The notes: a model not told the origin generated them from the letters alone. A DNA stretch of 64,000 nucleotides from Rhizobium sp. Root1212 (GCF_001424985.1 NZ_LMDA01000025.1:1-64000), one strand, 5' to 3'; positions 1 through 9,354 are shown, counted from the stretch's first letter. A program made the numbers and translations.

Positions 1-43
1 TCCAGAGCCCCCGCTGAAAACATGCGAGGGACGGTTGAAACAT

Positions 44-103
44 GGGTCAATTCTCAATGGAAATATCTGGCTGCGCCGGGTCAGCTCTCAGTGGAAATCA
101 ACA
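44..103. mobile_element. Possible IS21-like terminal remnant with two repeated motifs
   Basis: Two near-identical 21-bp motifs lie 34 bp apart (44-64 and 78-98). Each has the form GGGTCA-N2-TCTCA-R-TGGAAAT, and the second runs into CAACA. Repeated subterminal motifs of this kind occur at the ends of IS21-family elements, where the transposase binds. No istA or istB coding sequence is present here, so this would be only the end of an element that lies to the left or was lost. Assignment to IS21 rests on memory of such ends and is tentative. The rest of 1-215 shows no convincing gene. Confidence 0.4.
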
Positions 104-215
104 AAGCTGTTCCATGTTTCGGTCCTTTCCGATCTGTGTTCAGATCGGGAAAGGCTACCGAAGTGGCAGGTCGTGACATACCAACGTTTCATGCCGGACC
201 GTGTGGAGGGCGTTT

Positions 216-1355
216 TCAGCCGCCCCGGTGCTTGACCAAGGCGGCGCAAACCTTCTCTTGCGCTTCACGCATATGGCCGAGAAGATGAGCGCGGGTGACG
301 TATCCCCATGTCACACCAGCAGGCCGATGGTTCATCAGCAGCGTGACCGTCTGCATGTCCACGCCCGCCTCAAGCGACCACGTCCGATAAGTATGACGCA
401 TCTGATGTGGAGCATGCAAAAATTCGCCCGTACGCCTCATCTCCTCGATGTGGCCGGACTTGCTTGTGGAGGGAAATACGAACGGACTTTCCAGCGGTGC
501 GGTTTCCTGCCTGACCCTTTCAAGGACCTGAAGCAGATGGCGCGGCAACGGCAGCCGGAACGCCCTGTCAACTCCGCCCTTCGGCGATGGAACCGTCAGG
601 ACGCCATCCGCGTCGAGATGCTCCCACCGCATCGACCGTGCATCGTGTGATCGCAGGCCGGTCAGCAGCATGACCGTCCAGCATGCCGCCCTGATCCGAT
701 CTTCCATCTCATCGAGGCAGCGCCACGCTTCCGTCAGACCCGCCGCATCAAGCGCCCACTTGCGAGGCGTCTCCTTGTTCATCCTCACCGCTCGGCTAAC
801 AGGGTTCGGTGGCAGATCTTGGGTACGGGCAGCGTCATTGTAGACAGCTTTGAGGGCACGCATGGCGCCATTGGCGCCATAGGGTCCGTTCTTCTTCGTG
901 ATCTTCTCATGGAGGGCACGAACCGTCTCGCGATCAAGCTTGTCCAATGGAATATCCAGAATTGGCTTCAGGACATCGAGCACCTTCCGCTCGTACCACG
1001 CGGTAGTGCTGGCCTGGAGTTCGCGGCCTCGGGTTTCCTTATATCGTGTCCATGCCGTCCGCAGGCTTGGCACTGTCCGCTTGGGCGCCCGCGGATCTTC
1101 GCCGCGCCGAAGCGCAAGCTTCAATTCTGCCGCCTTTTCGCGCGCAGCCTTGAGGCTCACCTCGTCGGTGCGGCCGATGATGATGGAGATATATCGGTCG
1201 CTTCCGTCATTGATCCGTCCTACCAGCTTGTAGCTGCAGGACTTGCTGCCCACTGCAATGCGCAGCCCCGACACATCGGCATCATAGACTTGCGCGCCTG
1301 CCTCGTGCTCCTCGGCTATTCGGTTGACCGTTCCCTGTGTTAGCTTCGTACCCAT
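216..1355 (-). CDS. Tyrosine recombinase (phage/island integrase)
   Basis: A site-specific tyrosine recombinase of 379 residues that would insert and excise the island at the tRNA-Leu site about 150 bp upstream of its start. The N-terminal ~100 residues resemble the arm-binding DUF4102-type domain, followed by a SAM-like core-binding domain. The C-terminal catalytic domain has the full set of key residues: Arg in LLTGLRSHDA, HQMR (HxxR), His in LMNHRP and the nucleophile Tyr in WGYVTR. ATG at 1355 has GAGGA nine bases upstream. The gene reads away from the attachment site into the island, the usual arrangement for tRNA-targeting integrases. It looks intact, so excision may still be possible; no excisionase is visible. 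Confidence 0.93.
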   Translation of the reverse strand: MGTKLTQGTVNRIAEEHEAGAQVYDADVSGLRIAVGSKSCSYKLVGRINDGSDRYISIIIGRTDEVSLKAAREKAAELKLALRRGEDPRAPKRTVPSLRTAWTRYKETRGRELQASTTAWYERKVLDVLKPILDIPLDKLDRETVRALHEKITKKNGPYGANGAMRALKAVYNDAARTQDLPPNPVSRAVRMNKETPRKWALDAAGLTEAWRCLDEMEDRIRAACWTVMLLTGLRSHDARSMRWEHLDADGVLTVPSPKGGVDRAFRLPLPRHLLQVLERVRQETAPLESPFVFPSTSKSGHIEEMRRTGEFLHAPHQMRHTYRTWSLEAGVDMQTVTLLMNHRPAGVTWGYVTRAHLLGHMREAQEKVCAALVKHRGG

Positions 1356-1506
1356 GTTCCGTGATCCTCATCTTCGAGCCCGGACCCGACGTCAGGCCCG
1401 GTACGAGACCAGGTCCGACACGGCCCTACACGATGATGATGTCGCGAAAACAAGGGCATGTAAGCCATGAAACAGCTCCACATACCCCCGTATGTCATTG
1501 TTTTTT

Positions 1507-1563
1507 AGACTTAAAATCTCTCGGCCTTAGGCTATACGGGTTCGATCCCCGTCGTCCGCACCA
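1507..1563 (+). other. Attachment site: 3' half of a tRNA-Leu(UAA) gene
   Basis: From the anticodon loop (ACTTAAAA, anticodon TAA) to the encoded CCA this matches a class II tRNA: a variable arm stem GCC/GGC, a T arm with GGTTCGATCC, and acceptor strand CGTCCGC-A-CCA. The sequence to the left is AT-rich and has no matching 5' half (no GCGGACG, no D arm), so it is not a functional tRNA. This is what an integrase leaves at one end after recombining into the 3' part of a tRNA gene. The intact tRNA-Leu should be at the other end of the island. A short dyad, ACATAC-CCCC-GTATGT (1480-1495), lies just left and could be an integrase arm site or weak terminator. Confidence 0.85.
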
Positions 1564-1652
1564 AATTTGGCGAACAGGGCATGCATTACCTGAAAAGCCG
1601 ATCTCAGTTTGCACTGAAGCCGTCTTGACTTCCATTTCCCTGAAATCAACAC

Positions 1653-1680
1653 AAAAAATCCCGCCGAAGCGGGATTTTTT
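1653..1680. terminator. Bidirectional intrinsic terminator
   Basis: A perfect hairpin ATCCCGC-CGAA-GCGGGAT (1658-1675) is flanked by six A on the left and a T run on the right. It can stop transcription of the large minus-strand gene ending at 1709. On the other strand it would originally have served the tRNA-Leu gene before the island split them. Confidence 0.85.
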
Positions 1681-1708
1681 AAGCGTGTCATGCGACCAAT
1701 AAGACCGA

Positions 1709-4700
1709 TCAGCTAAAGCGGCCGGCGGCGTGGGCGAGCATGGTGTAAACCTTGCCGGTGTCCGAAGTCAGGTAGTTCTGGGTCATCACCTTGTCGCGAT
1801 CGTTGCGGGCGATGTCGGCGAGCAACTTCTCGAAGTCACCGATATAGCGATCGACGGCCGAGCGGAATTCCGGTTCGCGGTCATACTTGCGCTTGATCTC
1901 GTCGAAGGTCTGCTGGCCCTTCAGCGTGTAGAGCCGGCGGGTGAAGACATCGCGCTCGCCGCGCTGGTAGCGGCGCCATAGATCGACCGAGGCATCGTGA
2001 TCGATGGCGCGGGCGATATCGACGGAAAGCGAGTTCAGCGATTCCATCACATGCCGCGGATTGCGGCTTTCGCTGGCGCGGGTTGCCGGGGTTTCAGCCG
2101 GACGCTGCGCGGGCGCGGCAGCCGGCTGGCTTTCTTCACGCGAAGCGCCACGGAGCAGGTCACGCATCCAGCCGCTGCCGCCTTCCTCGCCGGCACGATT
2201 GGTGCTGGCGGGGACGGGCTGCGTCTGGGCGGTAGCCGGGCGCGCGACGGGGCGTTCAGCCGGGCGACTTTCGAGCGGCAGGCTGCCGCGCAGGGCCGGC
2301 TGCTGGTTCTCCTGCAGGACGGCGGCGATATCCGGCTGCGGCGTCAGGCGGGTGGCCGGAGCCGGCTGCTGAACGGCTGCCGCGCGGGCAGGGGTCGGAT
2401 GGGCGATTTCCAGCTGGCTGGAAGACTTGCCGATGATGTCGGACAGTTCCTGCAATGCCTTGATCTGCTCGGCCACGGCGCGGCGCATAACGGACGCATT
2501 TTCCTTGGCTTCTTCCGGAAGATCGAAGGCGCCGCGTTTCAGTTCCTCGCGGGTCATGTCGAGTTCCTTGCGGATCTCGCCTGCCGAGCGGCGAATCTCC
2601 TCGGTTGCGCCGCTGAAGCGGGCAATCGCTTCTTCGACGGCCTGGCGAAGGCCTTCGCGCATCTTGTCCGCGGCGAGGTCGGATTTCTTACCGCTTTCAG
2701 TCAGCATGCGGTCGATATCGGAGACGGAGGCACCGACGCTGCCGCGCAGGCGGCCCGCGACGTCCTTGGATTGCTCCTCGGCACGGGCAAAGGCGTTCTC
2801 GATCGAAAGGCCAGCTTCCTCGCTGGCCTTGGCGACGGCGTTGCGCATCGCTTCCGCTGCACTTGCGGTGCGTTCCTCAGTCTCTGCCAGCGTCTTGTTG
2901 ACGTCCGCGAAGGAGGAGCGGACGCCGGTGCGCAGGTTGCCTGCGATCTCGCGGGAGCGCTCCTCGGCCTGGCTAAAGACGCTTTCGACAGAGGCGCTGG
3001 CCTCTTCGCCAGCCTTGGTGATGGCGGCGCTCATCGCCTGGGCGGCGGAGGTGGCGCGTTCCTCGGTCTGGGTCAGGAGACGGCCGACGTCGTGGAACGA
3101 GGTCTGGATGCCGGCGCGCAGGTTTGCGGCCACCATGCCGGATCGCTCCTCGGCGCGCTGGAAGGCGCCGTCAACGAAGCCTTCGAGCGCGTGCATGGTC
3201 TTTTCGATCTCTTCCGAGCGGCTGACGAGGCCGACGGAGAGGGTGCGCAGCGCATCCTGGCGCTCTTCGAGCGTGCTGACAAGATTGGACTGGGCGGCGG
3301 CCAGAAGATCGGATGCCTGCCCCAGCACCTTGGAGTGATCCTCGAAGCGACCGACGATGCTGCCGATCTGCGACAAGGTTTCGCCGGAGATGCCGACGAG
3401 CTTGTCCACCCGGCCTTCGAGCAGGCGGGAAGACGAGGCGAGCATATCGGACGCGCGGCTCGCGGATTCGGTGAAGCGCGCGGTGGTCGATTCCAGCTTC
3501 TCGTCCATTTGGCCGAGATTGGCGCTTGCCTGCTCGATAACGCCGGAGATGGCGGTGTTGCTTGCGGCCAGCTGTTCGATCAGGCCGGCAGCGGTCGACT
3601 GCAGGCGGTTTTCCACCATGCGCATCGCATTGGCCGTTTCCTCGGCGCGGGTGGAGATGGCGTTCAGCGTTTCGCCGGTGCGGCTTGCCAAGTTGTCGAC
3701 AAGGGCCGCATTTTCGGCGCGCAGGCGGGCAGCGCTGTCTTCTGCTGCGGCGGAGATACGCTCGGCGGCATCGCGGCCGACCTGCGCATACTGTTCGATG
3801 ACTGGGCGGGCCTGCTCGTCGATGAGGCGCGACAGTTCGGAGGTTCGGCCGGAGAGCATCGAATTCAGCTCGCGGGTGCGTTCGTCCAGCGTCGAGCGGA
3901 TCGCGTTGCCACGGGCTTCCAGGGCCTTTTCGACCTCGGCGATGCCTTGCTGCAGGTTCGCGTTCTGCTGGGCCAATGCCGATTGCGCATCGGAAATGCG
4001 GGAGACGGCGTTATCCGAGGCGGCGCCCACCGAGCGGGCGAGTTCGGCGCTGCGCATGGCGGCGGTGGCGGCGGACTGTTCGACGGCCGACTGGAAGTCT
4101 GCCTGACGGGCGGCGAGCGCCTGGGCGAAGTCTTCGCCCGCCTTGCTCAACATGGCCGAGGAGCGGGCGGCTTCCGCATCGATGCCTTGGGAGGCGTCGC
4201 TGACGGCGCTACGCAGGCCGGTGACCAGCACGGCGGCCTTCCCCTCGATGGTACGGCTGACATTGTCGAGGCCGATATTGAGGGCGCGGTCCATGGTGCC
4301 GAGGCGTTCCTCGATGCGGCCCGTGCCGCCTTCGATGCTCGCTTCGATCCGGCTTGCGGCGGCCTCGCTGGCGCGGTCGATCTGCTCTGCATGCTCGGAG
4401 AGCGTGTCGGCGATGCGGCGGCTTGCGCTTTCGCTGACGGAACCCAGTTCGGCGACACGGTCGGCAAGCGTATTGGAAATGCGCGCCGTCGTGGTTTCGG
4501 CCATCCGCTGCAGTTCACCGGTGCGGCTGTCGAGGGCATCGGCGATGCGGCGGCTTGCGTCTTCGCTGGCAGAGCCGAGTTCGGCGACACGGCCGGAAAG
4601 CGTGTCGGAAATCCGCGCCGTGGTGGTTTCGGCAATGCGCTGCAGTTCGCCGGTGCGGCTATCGAGCGTATCGGCAATTCGGCGGCCGGCATTGTCGACC

Positions 4701-7700
4701 ATATCGTCGACGCCGCCGATGCTGTTGCGGATGCGGTCTTCCAGCGAGCCGAGGCTGGTTTCGATGCGGCTGCCGGTTTCATCCAGACGGCTGTTGATCG
4801 CCGAAAGCGAGGTATCCATGCGGGAGCTGAGCGCATCGGAGGCGCGGCCGATCTGCTCGGCGGTATCGACGAGCTGGCCGGCGAGATGGGCAGTGCTCGA
4901 CTGCAGGCGCTGTTCCAGGGCCTCGGCGCCACGGTCGATGGTACCGGCGATAGCCGCCTGGCGCTCGTCCAGCGACATTTCCAGCATGCTGGTGCTGGTG
5001 GCGAGCGAGGTCGCGATCGACAGCGCTTGATCGCCGAGCAGATCGGAAAGCTGGGTCTTGCCCTGGTCGACGGCGGTGTTGATCGCCTCGATCCGCTGGT
5101 CGAGGGTGGTGCGGATCTGCTCGTGGGTGGCGTTGAGCGCGCCGGCGAGCTGCTCGGCGCGGCCGGAGAGGGTGCGCTCGATCTCGCCCGTACGCTCGAC
5201 CATGCTGGCAGCGAGCGCGGAAGCGTGGTTCGACAGCGTATCGGCAATCTGGCCGGAGGCGTTGGTCATCGCACCGGCGATCTCGCCGACGCGACCGGCG
5301 AGGTTTTCGGCAATTGCGCCCACGCGGTTCGAAAGCTGGCTCTCGATGTCACCGACGCGGTCGGCCATGGTTTCGGCGATTGCGGTCGCGCGGTAGGACA
5401 GGCTGTCGGCGACGTCTTCGGCGCGGCTGCTCAGCGTATCGGCCATCTCGTTGGCACGCGACGACATGATGCCGGCGATCTCCTCGGAGCGCGCGGCAAG
5501 CGTGTTGTCGAGCCGATCGGCATGGCTGGACAGGGTTTCGCCGAGTGCCCGCTGACGGTCGGAAAGCACGTTGTCGAGGCGTTCGGTGGTGCCGCTGATC
5601 ACATATTCGATGGCGCCGACCGAGCTGCCCAATGTCTCGCCGATGGCCTGATGGCGTTTGGTCAGCAGCGTGTCGAGGCGTTCGGTGGTGTCGCCAACGG
5701 TCGTCTCGATGGCCTTGGCCGCGGTCGAGAGTGTGTCGCCAAGAGCGCGGGTGCGGTCGGACAGCACGCTGTCGAGGCGTTCGGCCGTGCCGCCGACGGC
5801 GGTCTCGATGGCATCGATGGAGAGGGCGAGCGTGCTGCTGAGGCCGAGCGCGCGGTCGGAAAGCACGCTGTCGAGGCGCTCGGCGGTTCCGCTGACGGCA
5901 CTTTCGATAGCATCGACCGAGAGCCCGAGCGTACTACTGAGGGCAAGGGTGTGGTCGGAAAGCACGCTGTCGAGGCGTTCGGCGGTTCCGCTGACGGCGG
6001 TTTCGATAGCATCGACCGAGAGCCCGAGCGTGCTGCTAAGAGCAAGGGTATGATCGGAAAGAACGCTTTCGAGACGCTCGGCGGTTCCGCTGACGGCAGT
6101 CTCGATGGCATCGACGGAGAGGGCAAGCGTGCTGCCAAGGCCCAGCGCTCGCTCGGAAAGCACGGTTTCGAGACGTTCGGCAGTTCCGCCGATCACCGAT
6201 TCGATGGCGCCGACCGAGCTTCCCAGCGTTTCGCCGATGGCGCGGTGGCGCGCGGCGAGCATGGTGTCGAGGCGATCGGTCGTGCTGTTGACGGTGGCGT
6301 CGAACGAGCCGACGGAGGTTGCCAGCACATTCGAAAGCGCGCCGGTGCGCTCGGCCATGATCGCATCGATGCGTTCGGCCGTGCCGTCGAAGGCGCCATC
6401 GATCGCCTGGGTGCTTGCCGCCAGAACGCCGGACAGATCGAGCGTGCGCTCGGCCAGCGTGTTGTCGAGTTTGTGATGCGTTGCGGCGATAGCGCTGGTG
6501 ATCTCGTCGCTGCGGTTGGCGAGCGTGGTTTCGATGCGGTCGTGAATGGCCTGTAGGCCGTCGATGAAACCGCCGGTGCGGGTGTCGAGCGTCTGGGCGA
6601 TACGGTCCTGAGCTTCGCCGACACGCTGCTGGGTTTCGCCAAGGGCGGTTTCCAGCGCGCTGGCGCGGCTCGCAAAGCCGGTCTCGATGCGGTCCTGGGC
6701 GGCGGTCAGCGCGCTCATCAGCGTGCCGGACCGCTCAGAGAGAACCTCGTCGATCTTCTGGTGAGCATTGCCCAGCGCATCGCCAAGGGCCGCGGTGCGG
6801 TTGTTGATCGTCTCCTCGATGAAATCCTGCGTCGTGCCGAGCGTGGTCGCGAGCGTCAGCGACTGATCGGCAAGCGCGGATTCGAATTTTTCGATGTTCC
6901 TGTCGAGGATGCCGCCGATCGCGTCGGAGCCGCCGGTCACGGTCTCGTTGATGCGAGCAAGGCTTTCGGTCAACTTGCTGTCGAGCAGGCCGGCGCGCTT
7001 GTCGAAGGCAGAGGCGAATTCGTGGAAGCGGCCGTCGAATGCGGTCGCCAGCTGGCCGACCGTGGTCTGCAGCTTTTCCTCGAAAAAGCCGGAGCGCAGG
7101 TCGAGATCCATGATCGCATCGTCGGCGCTGGTCTTCAGGCTCTGGCGGAAGCTCGCGCCCTTTTCGTCGAGGGTGGCGTTCATCGAATGCAGGATGTCTT
7201 CGAGGCCGCCGGTGATCGCCTGCTGGCCGATATTCAGGCTTTCGTTCAGGTCGCGAGTGCGGGCGATCAGGGTTTCGTTGAGCTGACGGGCGCGCTCGTT
7301 GAGCGCGGCATTGAGCTTTTCGGTATTGGCGTCGAGCGTCGACGCGCGGGTTTCGAACTGGCCGAGCAGCTGCTGGCCGCGCTTGGCAAGCGTCTGGCTC
7401 AGGGTTTCGAGACGGGTGTCGAACTCGTTGCTGAGCTTGACGCCGGCCGTCGTCAGGCCGGAAAGCATGGCGTCGGTGCGGGTCGACAGCATCGCGTCGA
7501 TCGTCTGCGCGGCGTTGGTGGAGCGTTCCATCAGGGTCGCGGCGCGGGTCTCGATCATCGAGGCGAAGGCTTCGCCCGAGGTCGCAAGGCGCGAGCCGAT
7601 CTCGTCGCTGGCTTGGCTCAGTTCGTCCTTGAGCTGGGTATGGGCGCCGGAAATCGACGAGCGGATGCGCTCGGCATGGCCGACGATGGCTTCGCGCTCG

Positions 7701-8476
7701 AGGCCGAGTTCCTGGACGAGGGTGCGCACGCGCAACTCGTTGTCGCTGTAGCTGCGTTCCAGAGCGTTTACTTCGGAATGCACCAGCGCTTCCAGCTCGG
7801 TGGCGCGGGCGATGGTGCGCTCGATGCCTTCGTTCATGGCCGAAACTTCGCGCCGCACGGCCTGACCGACCGTCATGATGCGCTCGGAAGCGGCCGTTTC
7901 CGGCTCGGCGAGGCGAAGGGCGACTTCGGCCATGGAGCGGGCGGCGCTGCGCAGTTCATGTGCGCGCGACATCATCATAGCGAAGGAGAAGAACAGCATC
8001 ACCGGCAGGATGGTGAAGATCGCAACGCCGATCGCGCCCGGCATGGCTGCGAGGTCGCTCAGAGAGCGGATCTGCCAGATCTCCGGGCCATAGAGAAGAT
8101 TGGCGATGCCGATGCCGCCGACGACCCATAGCAGCGAAACGAGCGCTGCGACGCGCATGGCGGTGCGGCTGGAGCGGATGTCGAGCGAGCGCAGCACGGC
8201 GGCGGGCGTCTTGCGGGAATCGTCATTGGCCGGCGCGAGCGAGGGGCTGCGCGGCGCAGGCTCGGGCGCAAGGCTCTTCGGCGCCTCCTGGCTGCGGGCC
8301 GGCTTCGCCTGCGATGCGGCGGGGGCAGGGGCCGCGCGCTTCGCCGTCTCGGCGGTTTCCGGGGCGGCCTTGTCGCTGACGGCGGACTTCAGCTCGTCGA
8401 AGTCGATTTTCAGGGCGTCTTCCAGCGCCTGAAATGCCTTGTCGTCGATTGACTCGTTGGTCTTGTTCGTCGCCAT
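1709..8476 (-). CDS. Giant coiled-coil polar growth protein (GPR/RgsE-like)
   Basis: A 2255-residue protein with the architecture of the Agrobacterium Growth Pole Ring protein, called RgsE in Sinorhizobium, which forms a ring at the growing pole and is needed for polar growth and rod shape. The N-terminal ~100 residues are Ala/Pro-rich. Two membrane segments (about 108-129 and 148-169) follow. Then comes nearly 1900 residues of apolipoprotein-like amphipathic helix with 11/33-residue periodicity (recurring TAERLDSVLSD and GxLxSxVxAIE units). A Pro/Ala linker leads to a conserved C-terminal domain of ~120 residues (WRRYQRGERDVFTRRLY). ATG at 8476 was chosen because GAGG lies nine bases upstream; in-frame starts further up lack a site. 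Residues 760-970 are encoded by near-identical 99-bp repeats. Such proteins are often misannotated as kinesin. Function is inferred from architecture and not from alignment. Confidence 0.85.
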   Translation of the reverse strand: MATNKTNESIDDKAFQALEDALKIDFDELKSAVSDKAAPETAETAKRAAPAPAASQAKPARSQEAPKSLAPEPAPRSPSLAPANDDSRKTPAAVLRSLDIRSSRTAMRVAALVSLLWVVGGIGIANLLYGPEIWQIRSLSDLAAMPGAIGVAIFTILPVMLFFSFAMMMSRAHELRSAARSMAEVALRLAEPETAASERIMTVGQAVRREVSAMNEGIERTIARATELEALVHSEVNALERSYSDNELRVRTLVQELGLEREAIVGHAERIRSSISGAHTQLKDELSQASDEIGSRLATSGEAFASMIETRAATLMERSTNAAQTIDAMLSTRTDAMLSGLTTAGVKLSNEFDTRLETLSQTLAKRGQQLLGQFETRASTLDANTEKLNAALNERARQLNETLIARTRDLNESLNIGQQAITGGLEDILHSMNATLDEKGASFRQSLKTSADDAIMDLDLRSGFFEEKLQTTVGQLATAFDGRFHEFASAFDKRAGLLDSKLTESLARINETVTGGSDAIGGILDRNIEKFESALADQSLTLATTLGTTQDFIEETINNRTAALGDALGNAHQKIDEVLSERSGTLMSALTAAQDRIETGFASRASALETALGETQQRVGEAQDRIAQTLDTRTGGFIDGLQAIHDRIETTLANRSDEITSAIAATHHKLDNTLAERTLDLSGVLAASTQAIDGAFDGTAERIDAIMAERTGALSNVLATSVGSFDATVNSTTDRLDTMLAARHRAIGETLGSSVGAIESVIGGTAERLETVLSERALGLGSTLALSVDAIETAVSGTAERLESVLSDHTLALSSTLGLSVDAIETAVSGTAERLDSVLSDHTLALSSTLGLSVDAIESAVSGTAERLDSVLSDRALGLSSTLALSIDAIETAVGGTAERLDSVLSDRTRALGDTLSTAAKAIETTVGDTTERLDTLLTKRHQAIGETLGSSVGAIEYVISGTTERLDNVLSDRQRALGETLSSHADRLDNTLAARSEEIAGIMSSRANEMADTLSSRAEDVADSLSYRATAIAETMADRVGDIESQLSNRVGAIAENLAGRVGEIAGAMTNASGQIADTLSNHASALAASMVERTGEIERTLSGRAEQLAGALNATHEQIRTTLDQRIEAINTAVDQGKTQLSDLLGDQALSIATSLATSTSMLEMSLDERQAAIAGTIDRGAEALEQRLQSSTAHLAGQLVDTAEQIGRASDALSSRMDTSLSAINSRLDETGSRIETSLGSLEDRIRNSIGGVDDMVDNAGRRIADTLDSRTGELQRIAETTTARISDTLSGRVAELGSASEDASRRIADALDSRTGELQRMAETTTARISNTLADRVAELGSVSESASRRIADTLSEHAEQIDRASEAAASRIEASIEGGTGRIEERLGTMDRALNIGLDNVSRTIEGKAAVLVTGLRSAVSDASQGIDAEAARSSAMLSKAGEDFAQALAARQADFQSAVEQSAATAAMRSAELARSVGAASDNAVSRISDAQSALAQQNANLQQGIAEVEKALEARGNAIRSTLDERTRELNSMLSGRTSELSRLIDEQARPVIEQYAQVGRDAAERISAAAEDSAARLRAENAALVDNLASRTGETLNAISTRAEETANAMRMVENRLQSTAAGLIEQLAASNTAISGVIEQASANLGQMDEKLESTTARFTESASRASDMLASSSRLLEGRVDKLVGISGETLSQIGSIVGRFEDHSKVLGQASDLLAAAQSNLVSTLEERQDALRTLSVGLVSRSEEIEKTMHALEGFVDGAFQRAEERSGMVAANLRAGIQTSFHDVGRLLTQTEERATSAAQAMSAAITKAGEEASASVESVFSQAEERSREIAGNLRTGVRSSFADVNKTLAETEERTASAAEAMRNAVAKASEEAGLSIENAFARAEEQSKDVAGRLRGSVGASVSDIDRMLTESGKKSDLAADKMREGLRQAVEEAIARFSGATEEIRRSAGEIRKELDMTREELKRGAFDLPEEAKENASVMRRAVAEQIKALQELSDIIGKSSSQLEIAHPTPARAAAVQQPAPATRLTPQPDIAAVLQENQQPALRGSLPLESRPAERPVARPATAQTQPVPASTNRAGEEGGSGWMRDLLRGASREESQPAAAPAQRPAETPATRASESRNPRHVMESLNSLSVDIARAIDHDASVDLWRRYQRGERDVFTRRLYTLKGQQTFDEIKRKYDREPEFRSAVDRYIGDFEKLLADIARNDRDKVMTQNYLTSDTGKVYTMLAHAAGRFS
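5650..6260. repeat. Tandem ~99-bp coding repeats in the giant gene
   Basis: About six tandem copies of a 33-codon unit lie here. Adjacent copies share long identical stretches, for example the block that contains AAGCACGCTGTCGAGGCG near 5860, 5960 and 5760. The unit encodes three 11-residue amphipathic turns. Copies further out diverge, which suggests recent amplification or gene conversion in this part. Confidence 0.75.
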
Positions 8477-8985
8477 GCGGATACGCCTCGTTACTAAACT
8501 GTCCTGCCGGGCGAGCCTTTCGCAGCGGCGCTGCATCGGGCTTCCGGTCCGGACGGTGGCGGCAAGGTACGCGAGATCGCACCACTCTTGCCTCACCCTA
8601 TTTCCAATCACGCATCGTGGCGCTTTTCAGCCGCCACCGGGTTCTGTTCATGGCTTTGCGGCCAAAAACAGGACTTTCAACGTATCGTACTGACACATTC
8701 CCCGGTTTCTTACAATTAAGGCCCCTGGGCATTCGTTAAAATGCTAACAATTTCTTAAGGCGCTGTCTGCATGCAAAGGCCTGAAACCCTTGGATTCGCG
8801 CGCTTTAACGGCCGTTAACCATACGACGCGAAATCCGCCTTCATTCGGCCGGTTTTTAATTCGATAGCAGCGTCGCTTTCGGCAGAATGCCTTGCAATGC
8901 TGGAAAGCCTGTCCGTCCGGCGCGAATACGGGGATCGTTTCGCTCAAGCCCGTCGGTCGAGATAACAAAGCTAGGATATTGGCAC
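8477..8985. promoter_or_regulatory. Divergent promoter region with TTAA (CtrA-like) motifs
   Basis: This 509-bp gap separates the minus-strand GPR-like gene from the plus-strand Hpt gene and must hold both promoters. The part from 8700 to 8825 is relatively AT-rich and contains TTAA at 8716, 8736, 8755, 8805 and 8815. The last is within TTAACCAT (8815-8822), the CtrA half-site of alphaproteobacteria. The 8805 and 8815 copies are spaced six bases apart, one short of the canonical TTAA-N7-TTAA. Cell-cycle control is plausible but unproven. Confidence 0.4.
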
Positions 8986-9354
8986 ATGGCGGCACTTAAG
9001 ATTGCATTCGAAGCTCCCGACAATTCATTGAGCCCCCGCGCGACCGCGGCGCGGGCGATCGACCTCGTTCACCTCGAAGCCCAGACCATGGGCGACAAGG
9101 CGCTCGAAGCCGAAGTGCTGCAGTTGTTTGCCCGGCAGGCGCGCCAGTTGCTGAAGACGCTGATCGACGATGCCGACGCCGCCCGCGCGGAAACGGCGCA
9201 TCGCCTGAAGGGCGCGGCCCTTGCCGTCGGCGCCTTTGCCGTTGCCGAAAATGCCGCCGCCATCGAGAAGGCTCCGGCAAACCCGGCCTATATCGGGGCG
9301 CTCAGCGCAGCGGTGCTGGATGCCGAGTTGTTTATCCTGAAGTTCAGCCGCTAA
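8986..9354 (+). CDS. Hpt (histidine phosphotransfer) domain protein
   Basis: A 122-residue stand-alone phosphotransfer protein. The HxxKG motif that carries the phosphorylated histidine is AHRLKGAAL, with His72. The protein is otherwise all-helical with Ala-rich helices, as expected of a four-helix Hpt bundle. Such proteins pass phosphate between hybrid kinases and response regulators. Neither partner is adjacent; the hybrid kinase CckA is about 12 kb away but normally uses ChpT, so no partner is assigned. ATG at 8986 was chosen because the conserved protein begins there. The stop codon TAA is the first triplet of an interspersed palindrome, so the extreme C-terminus may have been set by insertion of that repeat. 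Confidence 0.8.
   Translation: MAALKIAFEAPDNSLSPRATAARAIDLVHLEAQTMGDKALEAEVLQLFARQARQLLKTLIDDADAARAETAHRLKGAALAVGAFAVAENAAAIEKAPANPAYIGALSAAVLDAELFILKFSR

Noticed and set aside
22-650. Small plus-strand genes at the left edge
   Set aside because: They overlap the integrase C-terminus or the IS-like repeats, and show no recognisable protein features.
1507-1563. Functional tRNA gene
   Set aside because: Only the 3' half is present. The 5' acceptor strand, D arm and half of the anticodon stem are missing.
1997-6556. Very long open frame (1519 codons) on the plus strand opposite the giant gene
   Set aside because: It is the antisense of a GC-rich, repeat-built coding sequence, which removes stop codons in another frame. 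It has no ribosome binding site, no domain and mirrors the repeats of the real gene.
1709-8476. Kinesin-like annotation for the giant protein
   Set aside because: There is no motor domain or P-loop. Similarity is only coiled-coil; the N-terminal membrane helices and apolipoprotein-like repeats fit GPR/RgsE.
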